A DNA stretch of 48,720 bases from Geodermatophilus chilensis (GTDB taxonomy: Bacteria; Actinomycetota; Actinomycetes; Mycobacteriales; Geodermatophilaceae), in the NCBI RefSeq assembly GCF_002802985.1, contig NZ_NVPT01000016.1, positions 1 through 48,720 of the forward strand, given 5' to 3'. This document shows positions 7,099-17,057 of this stretch, one piece after another (positions within the stretch are counted from its first letter, which is position 1; every line of letters starts with the position of its first letter). Below the pieces are notes generated by a model, which saw nothing but the letters and a program-made list of their open reading frames with translations, did no database searches and was not told where the DNA came from. The position numbers were made by a program, and so were the translations under genes.

Positions 7099-9267
7099 TC
7101 AGCGTCCGGCCATCGCCTGGTCGACCGCTGCTGCCAGCACCGGTGTGAGCCACTGGGCGTAGCCGACCGTGAGGTGGTTGTCGTCGCGGTAGACCAGCTG
7201 GTTGCCGACGATCAAAGGGCACCGGGTCGCGGTGCAGAAGAGGGAGGTCAGGTCGGCATAGTGGCCGCCGCCTGCCGCCGTCGCCGCCGCTTCGGCGGCG
7301 ATGCCGCCGTCGTTGACGGCGCGGGTGCGGTCGGGCGCGCAGGCGGCTGCTGACGTGAGGTGCCCGGACAGGCAGCGGGGGACGTTCGTGAGCGGATCGG
7401 GAACCGGTCCCAGCACCAGCACGACCGCTCCGGTGGCGCGGAGGTCCGCCACCGTGCGCGTCAGGCTGTCGAGCCACTGCGGGCCGTACACGGTGAAACC
7501 AAAGTCGAGCCCGTAGCGGCGGGTCATGCCGAGCACCACCACCGCGGGCGGATCGGCGTGGATTCGGTCCAGGACCTGGGAGCGCCACTGCTCGCACTCG
7601 GTGTAGCGCCGGCCGAGGTAGGGGCTGGTGATGGGCAGGTCCAGCAGGGGGCAGGTGACCTTGCCGAGGGTCTCCAGTCGCCACTGCCGCTGCTGGGCGA
7701 CCTGCTCGAGGGCCGGCTCCCACTGGGCGGCATGGGAGTCCCCTATCAGGGTCACCGTGGTCCTGGCCTCCGTCGCCCCGTAGGTGCAGGTGTCCACGCC
7801 CACAGCCGTCCACGTCAGCACGCACCCGTCCCGGAACGGAGCGGGCCGGTCGGCCGCCGCCCCGGCCAGGGGCGGGGTCAGGTTCGAGGGGACGGCCTGG
7901 ATCTCCACCGAGCCGGCGACGGCCGCCTGGACCTGCGCGGTCAGGGCCTGCACCGCCGCCTGCTCCGGCGGCAGGGTGGGGCTTGTGGAGCTCGCTGGGA
8001 CACCGCTCTCCGGCGGTTCGGGGTCCCCGATTCCCGGTGCCCGCGCCGCAACGCCCGGCCCCACCGGGACGGGGACGACGGAGAGCACGACCAGCACCGC
8101 CGCGACCCCCGCCGCCGTGACGCCGCCGCCGAGCAGCAGGCTGCGGCCGGCCGACCGCCGCAGCGTCGCGGCGAACCGGAGCGGGTTCTCGACGGCGTGC
8201 AGGGTGAGCACCGCCAGGCCCCCACTGAGCGCAGCGGCTGCCAGTCGGCCGCCCAGGCCGAGCGGGTGTCCAAGGAGGAACGGCGCCAGGACCAGGACCG
8301 GCCAGTGCCACAGATACCAGGAGTACGAACACCGCCCGATCAGCCGCATCGGCGCGACGGACAGCGCAGCGCCCACCCCTCCCCGAGGCAGCGCGCACCC
8401 TGCTCCGACCACGAGCGCGGCGCCGAGGACCGGAGCCAGCGCGGCCGGCCCGGGAAACGCAGTCGAGGCGCCGAGCCGCGCGCAGCTGAGCACCACCAGC
8501 GCCAGGCCGGTCCACCCCGCCAGTCGGGCCACCGCCGGCGGCAGCCGGCGCCACCACGAGACGGTCAGGGTCACCAGGCCGCCGACCGCCAGTTCCCATG
8601 CACGCGCCGGGAGCGAGAAGAAGGCCCACGGCGGTGCGGTGCGGGTCCAGTGCACCGACAGGGCGAACGACGCCGCGGCGACGGCCGCGAGCACCACCAG
8701 CAACGGCACCACCGAGCGGCGCTCCTGCGCGGCCCGGCGCCGTCTGGCCCGGGAGCTGACCAAGCCGGCGGTCCCCGCAACGATGATCAGCAGGGCCGGC
8801 CACAGCAGATAGAACTGCTCCTCCACACCGAGCGACCAGTAGTGCTGCACCGGCGACGAGGGCTCGTCGGCGGCCAGGTAGTCGGTCCCGCTGAGGGCGA
8901 ACCGGTAGTTGCCCGCGTAGATAGCGCTGGCGAGCACGTCACCCAAGACGCTGCGCGCCTGCAGCGGCGGCAGCAACCAGGCGCACGCGACCGCGACGAC
9001 GACGAGCACCGTCACGGCGGCGGGCAGCAGGCGCCGGGCGCGGGCACCGTAGAACCGGGCCAGGCGCACCGAGCCGGTGTCCTCCACCTCCCGCCACAGC
9101 AGGCCGGTGATGAGGAAGCCCGACACCACGAAGAAGACGTCGACCCCGACGAAACCACCGGGAAAGCCGGGGACCTCGACGTGGTAGAGCACCACGGCCA
9201 GCACGGCGACCGCCCGCAGACCCTCGACGTCGGGCCGGAAGCCCCGACGCTCCTCGGCGTCGGCCAT
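7099..9267 (-). CDS. OafA/YrhL-type acyltransferase with C-terminal SGNH domain
   Basis: A 722-aa membrane acyltransferase. The N-terminal acyltransferase-3 domain (about residues 8-380) has some ten helices and opens with FRPDVEGLRAVAVLAVVLYH, which holds the conserved His. A later block reads SLGVEEQFYLLWP. A proline/Ala-rich linker leads to an extracytoplasmic SGNH-hydrolase-like domain with GDSH block (TVTLIGDSHAAQWEP) and the C-terminal Asp-x-x-His motif RDDNHLTVGYA. Such two-domain enzymes O-acetylate cell-wall or exported polysaccharides. The length is normal for the family. It stands alone, and its acceptor cannot be told from context. Confidence 0.9.
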   Translation of the reverse strand: MADAEERRGFRPDVEGLRAVAVLAVVLYHVEVPGFPGGFVGVDVFFVVSGFLITGLLWREVEDTGSVRLARFYGARARRLLPAAVTVLVVVAVACAWLLPPLQARSVLGDVLASAIYAGNYRFALSGTDYLAADEPSSPVQHYWSLGVEEQFYLLWPALLIIVAGTAGLVSSRARRRRAAQERRSVVPLLVVLAAVAAASFALSVHWTRTAPPWAFFSLPARAWELAVGGLVTLTVSWWRRLPPAVARLAGWTGLALVVLSCARLGASTAFPGPAALAPVLGAALVVGAGCALPRGGVGAALSVAPMRLIGRCSYSWYLWHWPVLVLAPFLLGHPLGLGGRLAAAALSGGLAVLTLHAVENPLRFAATLRRSAGRSLLLGGGVTAAGVAAVLVVLSVVPVPVGPGVAARAPGIGDPEPPESGVPASSTSPTLPPEQAAVQALTAQVQAAVAGSVEIQAVPSNLTPPLAGAAADRPAPFRDGCVLTWTAVGVDTCTYGATEARTTVTLIGDSHAAQWEPALEQVAQQRQWRLETLGKVTCPLLDLPITSPYLGRRYTECEQWRSQVLDRIHADPPAVVVLGMTRRYGLDFGFTVYGPQWLDSLTRTVADLRATGAVVLVLGPVPDPLTNVPRCLSGHLTSAAACAPDRTRAVNDGGIAAEAAATAAGGGHYADLTSLFCTATRCPLIVGNQLVYRDDNHLTVGYAQWLTPVLAAAVDQAMAGR

Positions 9268-9438
9268 CTCCGAAGGCTACGGACGATGCCCGGCGGTGGC
9301 CACAGCCGCGTCCGCAGGCTGACCGGCCGGCAGAGGGACGGTCGACTCTCGTGCTGTGCCGCGATGGCGCGTGTCCGGGGCAGATCGTCAGACACTGCCT
9401 CATCCCACGCCGTGACCCGACTTCGCCGAAGACAATGC

Positions 9439-10362
9439 CTAACGAAGCAGCGGTTGCAGGCGGCGTTGGGCGGACAGGTAGTGCGGCCAGTAGCGCACGT
9501 GCGCAGGTAGGGCGGGCACCGCGGTTCGGGTCACGAGGCGGGCGGCGGAGAATGCCTGCTGCTCCCGCCAACCCCAGCTCAGCCGGTAGCCGGCACGGAG
9601 CCGGGGCGGGAGCAAGCCGGCCGCGAGGACGCCGGTCAGCCCACCGGCACCGATGTTCAGGGGCCAGGCCAGCCCTGAGGCGCCGGCGGAGAGGATCTCC
9701 CCGGCCAGCGCCCGCGCCTGGGGGCCGACCTCGAGCACCCCGTCCTCGTCCATGCAGCGCACGTAGCGCTCGAGATCCGCATGACTGCGCGGCAGCAGCT
9801 CCTCCGGCACGCCGAAGAGCCGGCCGAATCGGGACATCTCCGCCTGATAGCCGGCCCGGCGCTGCAGGGTCAGCGGCGCGATGAACCCGTCGTAGAGCTC
9901 CAACGCCGTCCACACCAAGGTGGCGTGCACCCACAGCGCCAGCTGCGGATCCTCAGCCCGGTAGGCGGTGCCGGCGGGAAAGCCGCCGACGGCGGTGCCG
10001 ATGCGCCCGGCGACATGCCGGTGCCGCGCCCGAACCCGGGCGGCTGCGGCGGCGGCCTGTCCGCGGTCGCCGAAGACGACGGTGAGAGTGGCGTCCAGGG
10101 TGGCGCGCAGCCGGTGCAGCGGATCCGCGCGGAAGCCGCTGTGCTGCCCGACGCCGGCGGCGACGAGAGGATGGGCCAGCTGCAACAACAGGGCGGCCGG
10201 GCCGGCGGCCAGCAGCACCCGCTCCCGGCCGATCCGCCAGACCTCCGAGCCCGGCCCGAACAGGCCCGGATCGCCCGGCACGCCCGGGGCCGGGTCGGCA
10301 GGGAACAGCGAGGCGAGATAGCCGACCGGCCCGACACCGCCGCCCGATCCCGACCACCGCAT
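9439..10362 (-). CDS. MpaB/rubber-oxygenase-like protein (DUF2236)
   Basis: A 307-aa protein of the oxygenase MpaB/DUF2236 family, which includes the haem-containing latex-clearing protein Lcp. Family features seen are WRIGRERVLLAAGPAALLLQLAHPLVAAGV near residues 42-71, the HRHVAGRIG region (residues 114-122), the family block DPQLALWVHATLVWTALELYD with its conserved His, and a C-terminal RLSWGWREQQAF. It has no signal peptide, unlike secreted Lcp. Actinobacteria carry many paralogues whose substrates are unknown. The start at 10362 is an ATG. Neighbours are hydrolases and a PHA synthase, which fits a lipid or polyester setting without proving it. Confidence 0.8.
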   Translation of the reverse strand: MRWSGSGGGVGPVGYLASLFPADPAPGVPGDPGLFGPGSEVWRIGRERVLLAAGPAALLLQLAHPLVAAGVGQHSGFRADPLHRLRATLDATLTVVFGDRGQAAAAAARVRARHRHVAGRIGTAVGGFPAGTAYRAEDPQLALWVHATLVWTALELYDGFIAPLTLQRRAGYQAEMSRFGRLFGVPEELLPRSHADLERYVRCMDEDGVLEVGPQARALAGEILSAGASGLAWPLNIGAGGLTGVLAAGLLPPRLRAGYRLSWGWREQQAFSAARLVTRTAVPALPAHVRYWPHYLSAQRRLQPLLR

Positions 10363-10853
10363 CTAGACCACCCCATTCACGTCGCCCAGCCACTCTTCCT
10401 GCCTCAGCACCCGCACCTCCCGCCACAGCCCCCGGTGGTTTTCACAGCAGGGGGGCGTTACGGAGCGGCGGGACGGCATCCGTGCCCCCCTCCCCGAAGA
10501 AGCCGCGTGGGGTTGCGGAGTAGTTCCGCTCTCTGCATGGCGCATCTTCGACACCGCCATCTCCGTCGTGAGGGTGACGCTCGCTGTCGCCTTGGTCGTC
10601 AGCTGTGGGAGGGGCGGGCACCGATTTCCATACCCTGTCGACCGGTGTGGATGGCGCCGGCAGGTGGCTCGCCGCTGTGCGCCATGCGCGGGACGGAGGG
10701 GCCGAGACGGTGGGCTGACCGGACGCTGGAGCCTCGTGCGGAGGCCGATCCCGCTGCCGGCGGCTGCGGCGTGCCCGGGGCGGGCCGGAGCCGGTTCGGT
10801 AGATTCGCGCGGGTGCCGCTGCCTGTCCCGCATCCGTACGCCGTTCTGTCCTG
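10363..10853. other. Intergenic stretch, 490 bases
   Basis: Lies between the divergent MpaB-like gene and the alpha/beta hydrolase and so should hold both promoters. No convincing small gene or strong hairpin is visible. Confidence 0.5.
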
Positions 10854-11759
10854 GTGAGCAGCCGCGAGGTCCGCAGCGCGGACGGAACCAGCATCCGCGC
10901 CTGGTGCAACGACGGCGACGGCACCCCGGTGCTGCTGTGCAACGGGCTGGGCGCCCCGGCTGCGGCGTGGCCCCGGCTGGTCGCCCGAGGCAGCGGCTAC
11001 CGGGTCATCAGCTGGGACTACCGCGGCCTCGGCGGCTCGCAGCGTCCTGCCGACCGGGAACGGGTGCAGGTGGAGGATCACGCCGCCGACGCCCGCGCGG
11101 TGCTGGACGCCTTCGGAGTGCGCGCGGCGACTCTGGTGGGCTGGTCGCTGGGGGTCAATGTCGCGTTCGAGCTGGCCCTGCAGGACCCGGCGCGGGTCGC
11201 CGGAGTGCTGGCCGTCGCCGGGGTGCCCGGCGGCAGCTTCTCCTCCCTGTTCGCCCCGCTCGGTGTGCCGCGGCCGCTGCGAACCCGGATCGGGCACCTC
11301 AGCAGCTGGTGGCTGCCGGTGATCGGGCCGCTGCTGCCGCCGGTCGCGGCGGGTCTGACCGCGTGGGAGGACGCGCTGTGGCTGGCCGCCTCGGGCGGCG
11401 CGGCGAGAGAGGGCGCGCCTCTGGGCGCGCTGACCGCGGTGCTGCGCGAGTTCGCCGACCACGACTGGCGGTGGTATCGGCGCCTGGTCGCCGCGGTCGC
11501 CGCCCACGCGCCGCTGGATGTGTCGGCCGTGCGCTGCCCGGTGACCTTCCTGGCCGGCCGCTACGACCTGTTCGTCGACACCGCCGACCTGCGCCGGGCG
11601 GCCCGCACCCTGCCGGCCGCCCGGTACCGTGAGCTGGCCGGCACCCACTTCCTGCCGCTGCACTACCCGCAGGTGATGCTCGCCGAGCTGCGCCACCTCA
11701 CCGGCGCCACGTCCGTCGCGGGAGTGACCCCGTCGCCGGCAACCGTTCGGCGAGGGTAG
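10854..11759 (+). CDS. Alpha/beta-fold hydrolase
   Basis: A 301-aa alpha/beta hydrolase beginning at a GTG. Seen in order are the oxyanion region (LLCNGLGAPAAAWPRL), strand-turn VISWDYRGLGGSQRP, the nucleophile elbow GWSLGVNVAFELAL (Ser), the acid in FLAGRYDLFVDTADL, and the catalytic His in AGTHFLPLHYP. The helical cap lies about residues 125-205. The family covers esterases, lipases and epoxide hydrolases, and the substrate is not determinable. A second, broken hydrolase of the same fold follows 41 bases downstream and a PHA synthase is near, suggesting an ester or lipid catabolic group. Confidence 0.85.
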   Translation: MSSREVRSADGTSIRAWCNDGDGTPVLLCNGLGAPAAAWPRLVARGSGYRVISWDYRGLGGSQRPADRERVQVEDHAADARAVLDAFGVRAATLVGWSLGVNVAFELALQDPARVAGVLAVAGVPGGSFSSLFAPLGVPRPLRTRIGHLSSWWLPVIGPLLPPVAAGLTAWEDALWLAASGGAAREGAPLGALTAVLREFADHDWRWYRRLVAAVAAHAPLDVSAVRCPVTFLAGRYDLFVDTADLRRAARTLPAARYRELAGTHFLPLHYPQVMLAELRHLTGATSVAGVTPSPATVRRG

Positions 11760-11800
11760 GAACGCCGCACGGAGCGCCGTTTCGGGAAGGCAGCGTCCGA

Positions 11801-12636
11801 TTGACGGACGGGCGGCGGGTGTCGTACGCGGAGTTCGGGGACCCGGACGGCGTGCCCGTCGTCAATTGTCACGGCGCGCCCAGCAGCCGGCGCGAGCGCT
11901 ACTTCCCGGACGGCGAGGAGTGCCGCCGGCTGGGGGTGCGGCTGGTGGGGATCGACCGCCCGAGCTCCGGCCGGTCGGATTCGGCGCCGCGGCGGCGAAT
12001 CGTGAACTGACCGGCCGACGCCCGACAGGTGCTCGATGCCCTGGGCCTCGGCGAGGTCCTCGTGCTGGCGCTGTCCGCCGGCGTGCCGTACGCGTTGGCC
12101 CTGGCCCGCGCGCTGCCGGACCGGGTCCGCCGGATCGCGGCGGTCGGCGCCAGCCCACCGCCGGACGTGCCGTGGCCCTGGCCGCCCGTGCCGGCTGCCC
12201 TCCGCTCGCTGCTGCTGCGCCCCGGCCGGCTGTCGACAGCCGCCTCGCTGCCCGTCCTGGGCCCGGCGGCGCTGCACCCGCCGCTGTTCGCCTCCTACCT
12301 GCGCCGGCGGCTCGGACCGCCCGATCGGAAGCTGCTCGACCGGCCCGACGTGCGCAAGACGCTGGAGGAGACCTTCGCGGAGGGCTGCGCCAGGGCTGGC
12401 GGCCCGGGGCGTACGACCGGGCGCTGCTGCGGCGACCGTGGGGATTCGCCGTCCGCCAGGTGCCTCGACCGGTGCAGCTCTGGCACGGCCGCGCCGACTG
12501 GCAGGCTCCGCTGCCCGGCGCCCGGCTGCTCGCCGCCGAGATGCCCACGGCGCAGCTGCGGGTGCTGCCCGGGGCGGGCCACCTGCTCGGCTTCCACCAC
12601 GGCGCCGAGATCCTCACCGACCTCACCGCCCCGTGA
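11801..12636 (+). pseudogene. Alpha/beta hydrolase, broken by a stop and a frameshift
   Basis: The first part (11801-12010) reads VSYAEFGDPDGVPVVNCHGAPSSRRER...LVGIDRPSSGRSD, then hits TGA where a Trp is expected. The same frame resumes without a gap as PADARQVLDALGLGEVLVLALSAGVPYALALA with the nucleophile Ser. At about 12385-12400 the reading moves to another frame, giving YDRALLRRPWGF...VQLWHGRADWQAPLPGARL and the catalytic His in GAGHLLGFHHGAEI. All hydrolase elements are present but in three pieces. Either it is a true pseudogene or two sequence errors are present. One base change and one indel would restore it. Confidence 0.8.
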
Positions 12637-12747
12637 CCGCGGACCCGGGTCAGGGAGGCGGCACTCCACGGAGCCGGTACGCGGCGGCCAGCGTGCCCAG
12701 ATGGTCCGCCCCGTCGTCCCGCGGACGGCCGGTTCCTGGATCAGATT

Positions 12748-13077
12748 TCAGGCTTGGTCCGGCTGGGCGGGCGGCAGCCCGAACATCGACCGGTCGGCCG
12801 CGGCGACCAGGTCGAGCTCGGCGGGATGGGTGCGCAGGACGTGGCGGACGAAGGGGCAGTAGGGCCGCACCCGCAGCCGGCGCTGGCGGGCGGCGGTCAA
12901 GACACCGCGCACCAGGATGGTGCCCAGCCCCCGGCCGTGCCTAGTGGGGTCGATCTCGGTGTAGGGCAGGGTCATGGCGTCGTCAGCCACGTGATAGCTC
13001 GCCCAGCCGAGGACCTCATCGTCGATCCGCAGCTCGAAGCGGGCGAGGTCGGGACGGTCCACCACGGTGATCCTCAT
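12748..13077 (-). CDS. Short GNAT-family N-acetyltransferase
   Basis: A 109-aa minimal GNAT domain. The acetyl-CoA-binding loop is in HGRGLGTILVRGVLTAARQRRLRVRPYCPFV, preceded by a beta strand ending in YTEIDPTRH. Such short proteins (YjdJ-like) acetylate small amines or protein N-termini, and the acceptor is unknown. The ATG at 13077 is preferred to an upstream GTG because homology-like sequence begins with RITVVDRPDLARFEL. It is monocistronic on the minus strand. Confidence 0.8.
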   Translation of the reverse strand: MRITVVDRPDLARFELRIDDEVLGWASYHVADDAMTLPYTEIDPTRHGRGLGTILVRGVLTAARQRRLRVRPYCPFVRHVLRTHPAELDLVAAADRSMFGLPPAQPDQA

Positions 13078-13276
13078 GGCCTGCTGTCTCCTGCCCGCCG
13101 GGGAGCCTGGCTGGGCGTGCCTGGCGGTCATCGAGCCGGTGCGGCCACCGGCACGGTGCGGGGCGAGCGCCGGAATGTGCGGCCGTCCCGCCGCTGCCGC
13201 CCGACTGCCGCTGCGCCGGTTGACGTTGGCGAGGGCGTCGCTGCGATTCGGACCTGCCCGCCGCGGAGGGTGCGGA

Positions 13277-14968
13277 TCAGGGGGGCGGCCGGTCGAGGAC
13301 GTAGGAACCGGGCGCGGGCTGCAGCGGCGGGTGGAGGTCGCTGCCGAGCTCGACGGGCGCGGGCACCTCGTCGCCGGAGCGCTCGATGGTCCACGGCGCC
13401 CAGGCCTGCCACCAGCTGCCGGTGTGCCGCTCGGCCGCGGCGCGCCAGTCTTCTGGGTCCGGCCCCGGGGCCCCGCCGGTCCAGTAGCAGTCCCTCGGGT
13501 TGCCCGGCGGGGTGGCCAGGCTCTGGAGGTGGCCGCCGGAGCTGAGCAGGAAGGTGGCGGGGCCCGAGAGCAGCTGGGTGGTCCGGTAGCAGCCGGTCCA
13601 CGGGGTGAGGTGGTCGTCGGCCGCGGCGATGACGAGCGTGGGCAGCGTGATCTCGGCCAGATCCACCGGGGTGCCTAGCACTGTCATCGCGCCGGGCCGG
13701 AGGAGCGTGTTGTCCCGGAAGCTCTGCAGGAACTGCTCGTGCAGCGCGGCCGGCAGGTTGGTGCCGTCGGCGTACCAGGCCAGGAGGTCCGACGCCGGTG
13801 GGTCCTCGCCCATCAGCCACTGGTGAACCAGGGAGCCGAACACCAGCTCGTCGGGGTGCATCCAGCTGAAGGTCGACTGCATCGTCCGCGCGGGGATCAC
13901 CCCGCGGGGCCGGGAAACGCGCCGGCCGGCGCCGAGGCGGCGCCCCGCGAACGCCGCGATCGGCGCCGGAGTGGCGAAGTCCAGCAGGGTGGCGGCGTAT
14001 CCGGCGCTGTGCACGCTGTGGTCGGCGATCGCGGCGGGATGGGTGAGCAGCGTGGTCAGCAGGATTCCGCCGGCGCAGAAGCCGATGGCGTTCACATCCG
14101 GCGATCCGGTGATCTCCCGGGCCACCCCGATTGCCCGGCGGATGCGCTCCGCATAGGTGTCAAGGGTCCAGCCGGCGTGCTTGCGCGTCGGGTTGCGCCA
14201 GCTGATCAGGAATACCTGCAGCCCCTGGGCGACGGCGTATTCCACGAAGCTGCGCCCCGGCCGCAGATCGAGGAAGTAGAAGCGGCCGATCGGCGGCGGC
14301 ACGACCACCAGCGGACGCTGCCGCACCCGCTCCGTGGACGGCTGGTACTGCAGGAGCTCGATGACGTCGTCGCGGTACACCACCACCCCTCGGGTCGCCC
14401 CCAGGTTCCGGCCGACGGTGAACTCCGATCGGTCGGCCGGCGCGGGCAGCCCGCCGTGGTGCCGCAGATCCTCGACCAGATGCCCCACGCCCTGCAGGAC
14501 GCTGCGGCCGCCGGTGTCGATCGCCCGCCGCAGCGCCGCCGGATTGCCCAGCAGCGTGTTGGTCGGCGCCATGCCGCTGATCAGCGCGTTCAGTGCAAAT
14601 CGGGCCCGCTCGACCGCGCGCCAGTCGGCGCCTTCGGCCTCGTACTGGTCGACCAACCGAGCCAGCGAGGAACCCCACGCCAGATAGGCCTGGCCCAGCC
14701 GTCGATAGCCGGGGTGCTCGCGCCACGCCGGATCGGCGAAGCGCTCGTCCTGCTCCGACGGCGCCAGCCGGTCGGTGCCCCGCAGGATCGCGGCGAAGTC
14801 CCGGCCGAGACGGACGGTCTCCCGAGCGAGAGGGCGCGGCCGGGCGAGCGCACCGACCAGGCCGCCGGCGACGCCGCGGACGGACGGCAGGGCGACCACC
14901 TCGGCGGCCTCCGGCAGAAGGACCGGCTCGGGAGCTCGCTCGTCGGGGGAAGCGACGGACGCAGACAC
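13277..14968 (-). CDS. phaC: Poly(3-hydroxyalkanoate) synthase, class I-like
   Basis: A 563-aa PHA synthase, which joins hydroxyacyl-CoA units into storage polyester. Seen are the N-terminal substrate-loading region (PNTLLGNPAALRRAIDTGG, then VGRNLGATRGVVVYRDD), the core ISWRNPTRKHAGWTLDTY, and the lipase-like box GFCAGG with the catalytic Cys (replacing Ser). The catalytic Asp is in AAADDHLTPW and the His in SGGHLQSLATPPGN. The GTG start at 14968 has AGGAGG 4 bases upstream. Length and motif order match class I enzymes that act without PhaE or PhaR. No phaA, phaB or phasin gene is adjacent, so precursors must come from elsewhere. Confidence 0.92.
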   Translation of the reverse strand: MSASVASPDERAPEPVLLPEAAEVVALPSVRGVAGGLVGALARPRPLARETVRLGRDFAAILRGTDRLAPSEQDERFADPAWREHPGYRRLGQAYLAWGSSLARLVDQYEAEGADWRAVERARFALNALISGMAPTNTLLGNPAALRRAIDTGGRSVLQGVGHLVEDLRHHGGLPAPADRSEFTVGRNLGATRGVVVYRDDVIELLQYQPSTERVRQRPLVVVPPPIGRFYFLDLRPGRSFVEYAVAQGLQVFLISWRNPTRKHAGWTLDTYAERIRRAIGVAREITGSPDVNAIGFCAGGILLTTLLTHPAAIADHSVHSAGYAATLLDFATPAPIAAFAGRRLGAGRRVSRPRGVIPARTMQSTFSWMHPDELVFGSLVHQWLMGEDPPASDLLAWYADGTNLPAALHEQFLQSFRDNTLLRPGAMTVLGTPVDLAEITLPTLVIAAADDHLTPWTGCYRTTQLLSGPATFLLSSGGHLQSLATPPGNPRDCYWTGGAPGPDPEDWRAAAERHTGSWWQAWAPWTIERSGDEVPAPVELGSDLHPPLQPAPGSYVLDRPPP

Positions 14969-15295
14969 AGGGCCTCCTGGTCTCGGATATCGACCGACGC
15001 TATCGAGCAGACCGGCAACGGCAACAGGGCGCTTCCACGCCGTTTCGGCACGTGACCGTCACCCGTGACAGGTGGTCCGCGCGGCCGTTGCCGCCAGGGT
15101 TCGGTTCACCACGCAGGGTTCCGGCTGCCGCAGGAGAAGACCGAGGAGCTCCTCGCGACTTTCCCGGCGGCCGGGGTGGGCAAGGCCGCAACAGTGGGCC
15201 ATGACCGTGGAGGTGGGCCATGAGCGAGGACGGCGCATCCCGCCGCGAGTCCGGGCTGGGATCGAGGCTGAAACCGAACAGTGTCATGGGGAGGT
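14969..15295. other. Upstream region of the PHA synthase
   Basis: About 330 bases between the PHA synthase start and the end of a broken small membrane-protein gene. It presumably holds the phaC promoter. I see no gene or strong repeat. Confidence 0.45.
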
Positions 15296-15578
15296 TCAGG
15301 CGGCGACAGCCGCGAGCTGGCGGGATGAGCGGATGGCCACCCCGAGGACGGCCAGGGCGGCGAGCACGGTGAAGGCGACCACGACCGGGGGCGTCTGCGG
15401 GGGAAGTCGGCCAGCGCCGGTAGGCGTCGGCCCAGTAGGCCGATGACGGCGGCCGTGGCGACGGCACCCCGGCGGTCCCGGCGCCCGACCCAGAAGAGGC
15501 GGCGCCCACAAGGGCGCCGGCAACCACGGCCAGGACCGCCCAGATGATGATCTGCGCGCTGTTCAGGGAGTACGGCAT
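15296..15578 (-). pseudogene. Two-helix small membrane protein, frameshifted twice
   Basis: Three frames on the minus strand join into one sensible small membrane protein. It starts MPYSLNSAQIIIWAVLAVVAGALVGAA (first helix), continues in a second frame as AVATAAVIGLLGRRLPALADF, and ends in a third frame as VVVAFTVLAALAVLGVAIRS (second helix) to the stop at 15296. Each piece alone is out of place. The breaks lie near 15455-15480 and 15375-15400. The family is unknown. Either two indels have inactivated the gene or the sequence has errors here. Confidence 0.5.
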
Positions 15579-15639
15579 CGCGGGACAGTCACCGATCATC
15601 CTGAGGTAGTGGCCGCGGTCGCAGGGGTAAGCGGCCCCC

Positions 15640-16431
15640 GTGGGTGTGGCATTGCTCTTCGGCGCGGTCGCGTCGAGCGCCCTGCTCATCGGCGCCGGGA
15701 TCGGACTGCGCGCCCGGCTGCCGGAACGCCTGCTGGCGGCACTGCTCGCCTTCGCCTCCGGTGCGCTCATCACCGCGCTGGCGTTCGAGCTGTTCGAGGA
15801 CTCCTTCGAGCAGGGCGGCCTATGGCGCGCCGGTCTCGGCATGGTCGTCGGTGCCGTCGTCTTCACCACGCTCAGCGCCCTGCTGGACCGGTGGGCCGAG
15901 CCGGACGACGGCGGTTCCCCTGACGCCACGGAGGGCGGCAGCCCCAAACTGGACAAAGACGCCGCCGCCGCGGAGCGCCCGCCGACCGCCGCCTCGGCCA
16001 AGAGCACCGCGGGCCTCGCCCTGCTGGCGGCCGTCACCCTCGACGGTGTTCCGGAGAATGTCGCGCTGGGAGTCTCCCTCGGCGAGGGAACCGGCGGCCT
16101 CGCCCTGTTGGCGGCCATCTTCGTCTCCAACCTGCCCGAGGCGCTGGTCGGCAGCGCCTCGATGCGCGCACAGGGCCGCTCCCCCGCGTTTGTTCTGGGG
16201 ACGTGGACGGCCGCCGGGGTCCTGCTCGCGCTCGCAGTCGCGGTGGGCGCCGGACCGCTGTCGGCCGCCGATCCGACGACGATCTCCCTACCGCTCGCGT
16301 TTGCCGCCGGCGCCGTGCTCGCGTCGCTGGCGGACACGCTCATGCCGGAGGCCTACGAGAAGGGCGGCCCGCTCGTGGCGCTGAGCACGACGGGCGGCTT
16401 CGTCCTGTCGTTTCTCCTGGCAACGCTGTAG
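15640..16431 (+). CDS. ZIP-family metal transporter
   Basis: A 263-aa protein with eight membrane segments. Helix IV carries DGVPENVALGVSL and helix V SNLPEALVGS, which form the transport site in the ZIP family (Zn2+, Fe2+ and other divalent metals moving toward the cytoplasm). Both have Asn/Pro-Glu instead of the His-rich HxxxE seen in many ZIPs, typical of the bacterial ZIP subgroup. The intracellular loop (about residues 92-125) is acidic rather than His-rich. The GTG at 15640 is the first plausible start. It is monocistronic. Confidence 0.85.
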   Translation: MGVALLFGAVASSALLIGAGIGLRARLPERLLAALLAFASGALITALAFELFEDSFEQGGLWRAGLGMVVGAVVFTTLSALLDRWAEPDDGGSPDATEGGSPKLDKDAAAAERPPTAASAKSTAGLALLAAVTLDGVPENVALGVSLGEGTGGLALLAAIFVSNLPEALVGSASMRAQGRSPAFVLGTWTAAGVLLALAVAVGAGPLSAADPTTISLPLAFAAGAVLASLADTLMPEAYEKGGPLVALSTTGGFVLSFLLATL

Positions 16432-17057
16432 GGCCCATCCCTCCCCCGCACCGCCCTTCGCACGTGGAGCCTGCTATAGCCGTCGGAGAAGAACGGCTCG
16501 TGTGGCCGACGAGGGCGCGGACGTCCCGGGCTCCCGCGGTCGTCGAGGTCCCCTCCACCGCGGACTTCGCCGCGACCAGGGCGGCCGCGGCCGACCCCGG
16601 TCGCGGCGCGCGGACGCGGCACAGGGTCCGCGTTGGGCACCGATCCCGCGGCCGCCGTGGCGGAGATCGCCGTACGCGTGCTTCGGCTCATCGACACCCC
16701 AGGACGGCACCGAGCTCGTGACAACGAGCTCGGGCGGCATGCGGCTCAGGGACTACCTGCCCACGTACGTTCAAGCAGGCCGCCCACACGGCGCCCCCCG
16801 CCACAGCCCTGAGGGTCGGTCACTTGTCAGGCTGGCGCATGAAATAGTTCGGCTGACGGTAGGCCTGCGGCACACCCGTGGTCAGTCGTCGGAGGACCAG
16901 CGCAGGGCGCGCCGCTCGTCTGGCGTGGTACGCCCCAGACGCCGAAGCGCTCATCGGCCGCCAAGACATAGGCAAGACACGCTCCGCGGCGGGGCACCGC
17001 CGGCAGGACATCACCGCTGCATCTGTCGCCCCACCTCTCTCAGAACAGTAGAGCCAG
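16432..17057. other. Gene-poor stretch, 626 bases
   Basis: No frame has a convincing start, ribosome site or family resemblance. A few short helix-like fragments appear on the plus strand (for example DPAAAVAEIAVRVLRLIDTP near 16640-16700) and may be decayed coding sequence, but I cannot name a source gene. Confidence 0.4.
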
